Source: JBMNTP01 sp050945795
Lineage (GTDB): Bacteria; Bacillota; Clostridia; Christensenellales; MGBC116941
Reading direction: 5' to 3'
NCBI GenBank assembly: GCA_050945795.1
Contig: JBMNTP010000038.1
Coordinates: forward strand, 1 to 11,354
DNA length: 11,354 nucleotides
Made by a program: the position numbers and the translations under genes. Shown piece after piece: positions 1 to 5,916 of the stretch (its first letter is position 1; each line of letters opens with the position of its first letter). The notes beneath the pieces were generated by a model that was given only the letters and a program-made list of their open reading frames with translations, was not told the origin of the DNA and did no database searches.

Positions 1-40
1 TTTGGATTAATTCGCCCATTCTTTGCCTGTAGTTATCCAT
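1..40 (-). CDS. Possible 5' end of a leftward gene, cut by the window edge
   Basis: Reading leftward from an ATG at 38-40 there is an open frame of 13 codons, MDNYRQRMGELIQ, which continues out of the window. The composition (charged, amphipathic, no stop) is plausible for a protein N-terminus. An in-frame second ATG lies seven codons later. No good Shine-Dalgarno sequence precedes either ATG, and the upstream ATG at 46-48 is out of frame and stops after four codons. The sequence is too short to assign a family, and the frame may be open only by chance. Confidence 0.25.
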   Translation of the reverse strand, partial: MDNYRQRMGELIQ

Positions 41-148
41 TTTTCATAATAAATAATATAATGTGACAACATGATATAGAAGCCGTTTTACATACGGAAC
101 TATATAACCTTAATACAAGCAATAAAAAGCACTTTAGAAATCAACACG

Positions 149-178
149 AAAAAGCGGGCGTCTATAAAGGCAGCCCGC
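149..178 (-). terminator. Intrinsic terminator of the YyaL-like gene
   Basis: On the minus strand a perfect 6-bp GC stem (GCGGGC/GCCCGC, plus-strand arms 154-159 and 173-178) with a 13-base loop is followed at once by five T residues. It begins about 30 bases beyond the stop codon of the thioredoxin-domain gene, so it should end the cyclase-like/YyaL transcript. Confidence 0.85.
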
Positions 179-209
179 ATAAATAAGAGGTTATAAATAT
201 TCTATTGCA

Positions 210-2231
210 TTATGCATTGAGGGAGTTTATTAAAGAGTCAAGCTCATAAACGGGAGCCGAACACGCGCCGTTTTTACACAAATAATACGCTGTGCCGTTT
301 TCGGGAACAGGGTAATCGCTTGTAAACGGAGCGATTTTAGAAAGCTTATCTTTGTTATCGGCTGTTTTTAAAATCAGCGTAAGGTTGGGCAATGCGTTTT
401 CTATTAGATAAGATGTTAATTCTTCGGGAACGGCATTATGGGAGGTGGCACAGACAAGCTCTAAAGAAGGGTATAACGCTCCTGATAGAGCTATCAGCGC
501 CATGCTGTGAGCCTGCGGATACCTTTGCGCTTGGGTTGCGAGAAAAGCAAGCTGCTCTAAGGCAAGCTTTTGCCACTTTACATCGCCTGTTAGCTTAGAC
601 AACTTCTCCAGCACTACGCCGGCAACAGAGTTTCCAGAGGGTATCGCGCCATCATAAACTTCTTTAGGGCGGCTTATAAGCTGTTCGCCGTGCTTTGAGT
701 AGAAGAAAAAGCCGCCGGCATCATTATCCCAAAAATAATCCAGCATACGCTTAGAAATATCTATTGCTTGCTTTAAATAAGCAATATCGCAGGTGGCGTT
801 ATACAGCTCCAGTAATGAAAAGGCGTAAAACGCGTAATCATCAAGCTGACCGTCATAAGATGCCTCGCCTTCACGCCAGCGCAGCATAAGATTACCATTA
901 CTGTCCGTCATGTTTTGCTGTATAAAGCGCTGAGCGTTCTTTGCCGCCTCCAGATATTCCGGCTTTAAGAGCAGCAGCCCCGCCTTCGCCATAGCCGCTA
1001 TCATAAGCGTGTTCCAAGACGTTAACACCTTATCATCTTTATGCAAGCTGGTGCGTGAGGTACGGTAGGCATACAGCTTGTCTATAAGCGCTTGAAACTG
1101 CGGCGGATTTTTCTCATATTCGGCGTTATGCAGTAAATTCAGTATACTTTTGCCTTCGAAATTACCTTTATCACTCACACCAAACCAGTCACACAATAAT
1201 TGCCCCTGTTTCTCGCCTAGTACTTTGTAGATTTCCTGCCTGGTAAACACATAGTATTTACCCTCAACGCCATCGCTGTCTGCGTCCTGCGCGCAATAAA
1301 AGCCGCCTTTAGCATCGGTGAGCTCGCGAAGCACATAATCAAGCGTGCGCTCGGCGACATTAGCATAAAACCTGTCGCGTGTTATATGATACGTTTCTAA
1401 ATATGCGAGGGCAAGGAGGGCGTTGTCATATAGCATTTTCTCAAAGTGCGGCACCAGCCACTTCTCATCGGTTGAATAGCGGGAAAAACCGCCTCCTATA
1501 TGGTCGAATATACCGCCGCGAAACATCTGCGTTAGCGTATGCTCTGCTATGATGCGAACGGGCGTATAATTTTCAAATACGGAGTATCGTAAAAGAAAAA
1601 GTAGATTATGCGGGGTAGGGAATTTAGGAGCGCCGCCAAATCCGCCCCATGTATCATCGTAATTATTCTTAAAGCCGGCAACCGCTTTATGCAGCAACGA
1701 TTTATTAATTTGCGCCTGATCGCCTTTAGCGGTATCCTGCGTTTCAAGAAGAGAAGTCAACTGCTCGGATGCCGTTAATACCGTTTGCCGCTGCGTGTCC
1801 CATTTTTGCTTTATAATGTCGAGCAGCTCAATTAGGCCGAGCCTGCCGTAAACGGTGGTTTTAGGGAGGTAAGTGCCTGCCCAAAAAGGCTTTTGCTGCG
1901 GCGTCATTATAACGGTAAGCGGCCAGCCGCCGGAGCCGGTCAGCGCCTGACATACCTGCATATAAACTGTATCAACATCCGGCCGTTCCTCGCGGTCAAC
2001 TTTTATGCTGATGTAGTCGCGGTTGAGTACCTCGGCCACCTCGTCGTCCTCAAACGACTCATGCGCCATAACATGACACCAATGGCAGGTAGAATAGCCT
2101 ATTGAAAGGAATACCGGCTTATCCTCGGCCTTGGCCTTCTCAAAAGCCTCCTCACCCCACGGAAACCAGTTTACCGGATTTTCGGCATGCTGTAAAAGAT
2201 ACGGGGATTTTTCCTTACTTAATAGATTCAT
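210..2231 (-). CDS. Thioredoxin domain-containing protein, YyaL/SSP411 (DUF255) family
   Basis: This is a full-length 673-residue member of the widespread YyaL/SPATA20 (SSP411) family. Residues about 1-160 form the DUF255 thioredoxin-like domain, with a CHWC motif (Cys49, Cys52) at the redox-active position and the family-typical GGWPLTVIMTP (101-111) and YLP (121-123) segments. The rest resembles the (alpha/alpha)6-barrel fold shared with sugar epimerases and related glycosidases, including the conserved HIGGGFSRYSTD (244-255) and PHFEKMLYDNA (261-271) stretches. There is no signal peptide, so it is presumably cytoplasmic. The biochemical role of the family is not established; a redox or sugar-related function is inference. 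The start is well supported: GGAGG sits 7 bases before the ATG. That ATG lies inside the end of the upstream cyclase-like gene (17-base overlap), which suggests coupled translation. A terminator follows. Confidence 0.95.
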   Translation of the reverse strand: MNLLSKEKSPYLLQHAENPVNWFPWGEEAFEKAKAEDKPVFLSIGYSTCHWCHVMAHESFEDDEVAEVLNRDYISIKVDREERPDVDTVYMQVCQALTGSGGWPLTVIMTPQQKPFWAGTYLPKTTVYGRLGLIELLDIIKQKWDTQRQTVLTASEQLTSLLETQDTAKGDQAQINKSLLHKAVAGFKNNYDDTWGGFGGAPKFPTPHNLLFLLRYSVFENYTPVRIIAEHTLTQMFRGGIFDHIGGGFSRYSTDEKWLVPHFEKMLYDNALLALAYLETYHITRDRFYANVAERTLDYVLRELTDAKGGFYCAQDADSDGVEGKYYVFTRQEIYKVLGEKQGQLLCDWFGVSDKGNFEGKSILNLLHNAEYEKNPPQFQALIDKLYAYRTSRTSLHKDDKVLTSWNTLMIAAMAKAGLLLLKPEYLEAAKNAQRFIQQNMTDSNGNLMLRWREGEASYDGQLDDYAFYAFSLLELYNATCDIAYLKQAIDISKRMLDYFWDNDAGGFFFYSKHGEQLISRPKEVYDGAIPSGNSVAGVVLEKLSKLTGDVKWQKLALEQLAFLATQAQRYPQAHSMALIALSGALYPSLELVCATSHNAVPEELTSYLIENALPNLTLILKTADNKDKLSKIAPFTSDYPVPENGTAYYLCKNGACSAPVYELDSLINSLNA

Positions 2232-3216
2232 CTATGTTCCTCCAATTGTTTTCAAAGCTGGCCTGCTCCGAGGTGAAACTCAAAAGCATACGCCCGCCTA
2301 TTGAGCATGTATACTGCACCGGACACGATACGCTTTCATGTATCCGCCGTGTCATGCTGCCCCTGTGCGGAGCGTTTAATAGAAAGCTGTTGGCCTTAAG
2401 CATCTTAATTTTAAGCAAAAGGCTGCCTTGGCGCAACAAAATAGTATCATCGCTTATATGCAGCAATTTCGCTCCGAGATAGGTGGCTATTCTATGTTCT
2501 TTGCCGTTTATAAATATAAAGCCGGTGCAGCCGATAAAGCTAAATCTTCCAAAAGGTATATCGGCGACCGAAAGCATTATGCTGTTGCCGTCCCAGCCGC
2601 AATGCGTCCAGACATAGCGCTTTGGGAAAGATGAGCCGCTGTCGCCCTCGATATAGCCTTGGCCGTTGTTAAAAGCGAACCGCCTGCCGTTTATAATAAG
2701 CGCGCCGTCTACGCTGTGCGAAAGGCTTACAACGCTATGATGGCATTCCATAAAAGGTATGACGCTAAACGGCCCCATAATATTGTAGCGCGGCGTTGTA
2801 AACGGACCAAAACGCAGCGAGCCGCTTATATCGCAATCGCTCGACCGCACATCTATTTTACACCCTGTCGGAGAAAAAAAGCACTTATTAAGGCGTATGA
2901 ACGGCTTTGAGCCGTCCGCGACAAACGCGCGAGCCGGAAATTTTATATTAAAAGACCGCGCGTTAGTTATAACCTGCAAGGAGGAGGAAGGTTCGCCATC
3001 TTCGCTTACATGGAAAGCCGGAATAAGGGCTACGGTTTCCCTGTTGCTTTGCTGTTTAAAATACCAGCCCTCAAAATAACCGCTCCGCCGCTTTTTGCCA
3101 TAAAAGTTTATCATAATATGCGCTCTTTGGCGTTGTCCCAATAACATGCCATAAATTCCCTTTCTCATACCGCTCATTCGCTCTTTATTATTTGCGTGGC
3201 CTGCCAGAATATGCAT
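2215..3216 (-). CDS. Tocopherol cyclase-like protein
   Basis: Up to 333 residues. It shows hallmarks of the tocopherol cyclase-like family (Pfam Tocopherol_cycl): FEGWYFK near the start (residues 48-54), then MGPFSVIPFMECHHSVVS, then GYIEGDSGSSFPKRYVWT in the middle. In plants and cyanobacteria the enzyme closes the chromanol ring of vitamin E. Bacillota homologues exist but lack a tocopherol pathway, so substrate and reaction here are unknown. No signal peptide is evident. The start is uncertain: the longest frame begins at 3216, but ATGs also occur at residues 14, 17, 24 and 35. Residue 24 (3147) has AAGGG nine bases upstream. Residue 35 (3114) gives the N-terminus most like the family, with the FEGWYFK motif close behind. 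The gene overlaps the YyaL-like gene by 17 bases, so the two are surely co-transcribed. It lies just beyond a terminator and needs its own promoter, which I could not pick out. Confidence 0.88.
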   Translation of the reverse strand: MHILAGHANNKERMSGMRKGIYGMLLGQRQRAHIMINFYGKKRRSGYFEGWYFKQQSNRETVALIPAFHVSEDGEPSSSLQVITNARSFNIKFPARAFVADGSKPFIRLNKCFFSPTGCKIDVRSSDCDISGSLRFGPFTTPRYNIMGPFSVIPFMECHHSVVSLSHSVDGALIINGRRFAFNNGQGYIEGDSGSSFPKRYVWTHCGWDGNSIMLSVADIPFGRFSFIGCTGFIFINGKEHRIATYLGAKLLHISDDTILLRQGSLLLKIKMLKANSFLLNAPHRGSMTRRIHESVSCPVQYTCSIGGRMLLSFTSEQASFENNWRNIDESIK

Positions 3217-3240
3217 GAGTAAGCGATATGAAACGCGGCA

Positions 3241-3278
3241 ATAAAAGGCGGCCTTCAGTTTAGTTGAAGACCGCCTTT
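3241..3278 (-). terminator. Terminator hairpin after the OsmC-like gene
   Basis: The arms at 3244-3257 and 3265-3278 form a 14-position stem with a single C/A mismatch and a 7-base loop. On the minus strand the stem ends in T residues (CCGCCTTTTATTG), as in an intrinsic terminator. It lies 62 bases beyond the OsmC stop and before the cyclase-like gene. It could equally be the expression-platform terminator of a decayed riboswitch, because an FMN-riboswitch-like fragment sits immediately upstream of it. Confidence 0.8.
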
Positions 3279-3284
3279 AAATCG

Positions 3285-3315
3285 CATCCGGACTATCGTG
3301 TGATAAACCCGAAAT
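3285..3315 (-). other. Possible remnant of an FMN riboswitch
   Basis: On the minus strand, ATAGTCCGGATG (plus positions 3285-3296) matches the conserved 3' end of FMN (RFN) aptamers. About 11 bases upstream, TTCGGG resembles the start of the 5' arm of such an aptamer. The large middle part (the GGCAGGGTGAAATTCCC and GGCGGT-type boxes) is missing, so this cannot be a working aptamer. A terminator hairpin follows directly, as it would in a riboswitch. I read it as a possible internally deleted relic; a chance match is also possible. Confidence 0.35.
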
Positions 3316-3340
3316 ATTAACGCGTTGGGTTTTTTTATAG

Positions 3341-3781
3341 TTATTGGATGCTGATTTCTGTTCCGAACGCCGGAGTGTTTGCGATTGTATCTTTTACCGG
3401 GCAATTGCTTTCGACAAAATCGATGTACTTTTCAATCTCTTCTTTTGTGTTGTCGGCGCTTATATAGTATTTTGTTGTGATTTTGGAAAAGCCTATCTTT
3501 GCATCTTTATTCACGCCCATAAAGCCATCAGGGTCTAGTACGCCGTCAAGGTCTATGCGTATTGAATTGAGTTTTATGCCGTGCTTTTTGGCAAAGGCCC
3601 TCACAACGATGCACTTGCACGCGCCAAGCGCCGAGAGAAGGCACTCGACAGGATTCATTCCTTTATCGTTTCCGCCAAGAGAAACAGGTTCGTCAAGGGT
3701 TATGGTAAAATCCCTTGCGGAGCATTCGGCTGTCAAACCGTCAACCAGTTTAGTTGTTGCACTAAATACAGCATCTGCCAT
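3341..3781 (-). CDS. OsmC/Ohr-family protein
   Basis: 146 residues, the usual length for the OsmC/Ohr superfamily of thiol-dependent peroxide reductases, which reduce organic hydroperoxides or hydrogen peroxide in the cytoplasm. The typical NPVECLLSALGACKCIVV helix holds the likely peroxidatic Cys55, and the second conserved cysteine is Cys127 in ESNCPVKDT. Cys47 and Cys57 are extra. It looks closer to the general OsmC/YhfA-like branch than to a confirmed Ohr, so the substrate is not certain. The start is firm: a perfect AAGGAGG lies nine bases upstream (3791-3797). It is transcribed alone or read through into the cyclase-like gene, with a terminator between them. Sharing a strand with a thioredoxin-domain gene gives a loose redox theme, but no proven link. 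Confidence 0.93.
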   Translation of the reverse strand: MADAVFSATTKLVDGLTAECSARDFTITLDEPVSLGGNDKGMNPVECLLSALGACKCIVVRAFAKKHGIKLNSIRIDLDGVLDPDGFMGVNKDAKIGFSKITTKYYISADNTKEEIEKYIDFVESNCPVKDTIANTPAFGTEISIQ

Positions 3782-3833
3782 TTAAAAAATCCTCCTTAAT
3801 AATTATGCTTTGCCATTAGTATGAGTTTACACT

Positions 3834-3863
3834 ATTCTATATCACACTGAGAAAAAATGCCAG
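3834..3863 (-). promoter_or_regulatory. Possible promoter of the OsmC-like gene
   Basis: On the minus strand CTGGCA (plus 3858-3863, 4 of 6 consensus) is separated by 18 bases from TAGAAT (plus 3834-3839, 5 of 6). The ribosome binding site and start codon follow within about 50 bases. The match is moderate; no other candidate in this stretch is better. Confidence 0.35.
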
Positions 3864-3945
3864 CCCGGCATAAACCTTAAAGCCTATAACACTTTGTCGC
3901 ATGCCATCTGTGCAAAAAATGCAGCATTTCAAATAAAGGATAAAC

Positions 3946-3979
3946 AGGCAAAGAATTAAGCCATAGCGGCTGCTTGCCT
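3946..3979. repeat. Inverted repeat just upstream of the ABC operon -35 box
   Basis: AGGCAA (3946-3951) pairs with TTGCCT (3974-3979). Inside it AGCC (3959-3962) pairs with GGCT (3968-3971). It ends four bases before the -35 hexamer and has no T-run on either side, so it is not a terminator. The position would suit a regulator binding site, but that role is inferred from location only. Confidence 0.4.
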
Positions 3980-3982
3980 CGC

Positions 3983-4012
3983 TTGACTTTACGATGGTTG
4001 AATTGCTATAAT
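3983..4012 (+). promoter_or_regulatory. Sigma-A promoter of the ABC exporter operon
   Basis: TTGACT (3983-3988, 5 of 6 consensus) and TATAAT (4007-4012, perfect) are separated by 18 bases. Transcription should start near 4019-4020, giving a leader of about 150 bases before the first ABC start codon. It is the best promoter in the window. Confidence 0.85.
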
Positions 4013-4030
4013 ATTATCGTTAAGCAGCAG

Positions 4031-4102
4031 GTGCGCAAGTCCAGGATTGGCACTTTCGCGCTTTTTTTCTGTCGATTTAACGCGCTTTATAAAAAACTAT
4101 AA
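4031..4102 (+). CDS. Possible 23-codon leader peptide of the ABC operon
   Basis: A GTG at 4031 opens a frame of 23 codons ending with TAA at 4100-4102. It begins right after the predicted transcription start and runs through both arms and the T-run of the leader hairpin. The predicted peptide is basic with a hydrophobic core (starts MRKSRIGTFALFF, ends YKKL). Translation through the hairpin would melt it, as in ribosome-mediated attenuation of drug-exporter operons such as bmrB-bmrCD of Bacillus subtilis. Against it, no proper Shine-Dalgarno is present, only AGCAGCAG before the GTG, and the frame is short enough to be chance. Confidence 0.25.
   Translation: MRKSRIGTFALFFCRFNALYKKL
4033..4068 (+). 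terminator. Leader terminator/attenuator of the ABC operon
   Basis: GCGC-AAGT-CCA (4033-4043) pairs with TGG-ACTT-GCGC (4048-4061) around a GGAT loop, with small bulges at 4051 and 4056-4057: 11 base pairs, followed immediately by seven T residues (4062-4068). It sits about 14 bases after the predicted transcription start and before any ABC coding sequence, so transcription would often stop here unless the hairpin is prevented from forming. This is the layout of an attenuator; the controlling signal is unknown. Confidence 0.7.
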
Positions 4103-4170
4103 AACGCCAATATATATGGAATAAATATGCTGATGTTGTTTATAAACTGAGCAAAGGAGCGGCGCAATTT

Positions 4171-5916
4171 ATGATAAAAGAAATTACAAAGAGCATTCGT
4201 GAATACAAAAAAGAATCGATTGCTACGCCGGTTTTGATTTTTTTCGAGGTAGTGCTAGAGTGCATAATACCCTTTTTAATCGCCGAGATGGTAAATCAAA
4301 TAAAAGCCGGCGCCGATATGAATACAATTATTAGATACGGGCTTACGCTTGTCGTAATGGCGGGGTTTTCGCTGGTGTTTGGCGCTCTAGCCGGTTCTAC
4401 CAGCGCTACGGCGTCCTGCGGACTCGCGAAAAACCTCAGGAAGGATATGTTCTATAATATACAGGACTTTTCTTTTGAGAATATAGATAAGTTTTCAACC
4501 CCGTCCCTAGTAACGCGGCTTACCACCGATGTAACATATGTTCAATTCGCGTACTTGATGATAATACGCACAGCAATACGCTTCCCGCTTATGCTGGTGT
4601 TTTCATGCTTTATGGCGTTTACTATGGGCGGTAAAATGGCGCTGATATTCCTGTTTGTAATACCCGTACTCGGCGTTGGGCTTTATTTAATAATAAGGAA
4701 GATAATGCCGCTGTTTACGCGCGTTTTCAAAAAATACGATGCTCTGAACAGTTCTGTGCAAGAAAACATAAAGGCGATACGCGTGGTAAAATCATTTGTC
4801 CGAGAAGGCTATGAAAAAGCCAAGTTCGGACATGCCGCCGAGGATGTGCGTGCGGATTTTACAAAAGCCGAGAGGATTCTCGCGCTCAACAATCCTATGA
4901 TGCAGTTTTGCATGTATGTAGTATCTATTTTTGTTTTGACCTTCGGCTCATACACCATAATCACATCAAGAGGACTTGATTTAGATGTAGGGCAGTTTTC
5001 CGCACTTCTCGCTTACAGCTTTATGATACTCAACAGCCTTATGATGCTATCGATGGTGTTTGCCATGGTTACGATAGCCGGTGAGTCGGGCAAACGCATA
5101 GTCGAGGTGTTAAGGGAGAAAAGCACGCTGTCAAACCCCAATAAACCACGCTGTGAAGTCCTAGACGGCTCGATTGACTTTAAAAATGTCAGTTTTAAAT
5201 ATTCAAAAACCGCTGAGAGCATGGCGTTGTCCGGCATTAATTTGCATATAAAGTCAGGAGAAACGATAGGCATAATCGGCGGCACCGGCTCTTCGAAAAC
5301 GTCACTGGTGCAGCTTATATCTCGGCTGTATGATGCGAGCGAAGGCGTTGTAAGGGTTGGAGGCGTTGATGTTAAGGAATACGACTTAACGTCGCTGCGC
5401 AATCAGGTAGCCGTTGTGCTGCAAAAAAACATACTCTTTTCCGGCACAGTAAAGGAAAATTTGCGCTGGGGCAACAAAGATGCTACGGATGAAGAGATGA
5501 TAGAGGCATGTAAGCTAGCGCAGGCGGATGAGTTTATATCGCGTATGCCGGACGGCTACGATACGTTTATAGAGCAGGGCGGCGCAAATGTATCGGGCGG
5601 GCAAAAGCAGCGTCTTTGCATAGCCAGAGCGCTGCTTAAAAAGCCGAAAATACTTATACTTGACGACTCTACCAGCGCCGTAGATACAAAGACCGATGCG
5701 CTTATAAGAAAGGGTATGCGCGAATATATACCCGAAACGACAAAGATTATAATTGCGCAGCGCACTTCATCGGTAGAGGACGCCGATCGCATAGTCGTTA
5801 TGGAGAGCGGGGCTATTGACGCTATAGGCACTCATGCTGAGCTTATGGAGAAAAACGATATTTATAGAGAAATCCATACCTCGCAGAACAAGGCGGTGAA
5901 CGATGATGAGCAATAA
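4171..5916 (+). CDS. ABC exporter half-transporter, degenerate-site subunit (BmrC/LmrC/TM287-like)
   Basis: 581 residues: a membrane domain with six hydrophobic segments (about 17-41, 57-77, 125-150, 155-178, 243-265, 274-303) and an ABC domain (about 333-570). It should form the inner-membrane heterodimer with the next gene and export drugs, lipids or peptides; the substrate is not readable. ATPase motifs are a modified Walker A, GGTGSSKT (370-377, Ser375 for the usual Gly), Q-loop Gln418, intact signature VSGGQ (474-478), Walker B ILILDD (494-499) with Asp499 replacing the catalytic Glu, and Gln530 in place of the switch His. These changes mark the degenerate ATP site of asymmetric heterodimers, which is normal for the family. 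The start is supported by AAGGAG 11 bases upstream. The last 14 bases overlap the partner gene, so the two are co-translated. Preceded by a strong promoter and a leader hairpin. Confidence 0.95.
   Translation: MIKEITKSIREYKKESIATPVLIFFEVVLECIIPFLIAEMVNQIKAGADMNTIIRYGLTLVVMAGFSLVFGALAGSTSATASCGLAKNLRKDMFYNIQDFSFENIDKFSTPSLVTRLTTDVTYVQFAYLMIIRTAIRFPLMLVFSCFMAFTMGGKMALIFLFVIPVLGVGLYLIIRKIMPLFTRVFKKYDALNSSVQENIKAIRVVKSFVREGYEKAKFGHAAEDVRADFTKAERILALNNPMMQFCMYVVSIFVLTFGSYTIITSRGLDLDVGQFSALLAYSFMILNSLMMLSMVFAMVTIAGESGKRIVEVLREKSTLSNPNKPRCEVLDGSIDFKNVSFKYSKTAESMALSGINLHIKSGETIGIIGGTGSSKTSLVQLISRLYDASEGVVRVGGVDVKEYDLTSLRNQVAVVLQKNILFSGTVKENLRWGNKDATDEEMIEACKLAQADEFISRMPDGYDTFIEQGGANVSGGQKQRLCIARALLKKPKILILDDSTSAVDTKTDALIRKGMREYIPETTKIIIAQRTSSVEDADRIVVMESGAIDAIGTHAELMEKNDIYREIHTSQNKAVNDDEQ

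Larger units (their letters stand above)
3782..4170. other. Divergent intergenic region between the OsmC-like gene and the ABC operon
   Basis: This 389-base gap separates two divergent units. From left to right it holds the OsmC ribosome binding site and candidate promoter, a featureless AT-rich middle with a small palindrome around 3917-3930, an inverted repeat (3946-3979), the strong ABC promoter (3983-4012), the terminator-like leader hairpin (4033-4068) and the ABC ribosome binding site (AAGGAG, 4154-4159). I see no complete conventional gene in it. Confidence 0.6.

Noticed and set aside
2102..2482. Rightward 126-codon open frame
   Set aside because: It is antisense to the well-supported YyaL-like and cyclase-like genes and has no family features.
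3305..3336. Rightward terminator (AAACCC/GGGTTT plus seven T)
   Set aside because: No rightward gene precedes it, the stem is short with a 16-base loop, and it sits just past the leftward OsmC stop; possibly a chance feature or part of a bidirectional end.
3281..3340. A working FMN riboswitch
   Set aside because: Only the 3' end consensus and a possible 5' scrap are present; about 100 bases of conserved aptamer are missing and OsmC coding sequence starts where they should be.
4127..4150. Seven-codon ORF just before the ABC ribosome binding site
   Set aside because: It is very short, lacks a ribosome binding site and has no conserved feature; the longer GTG frame is the only leader ORF worth listing.
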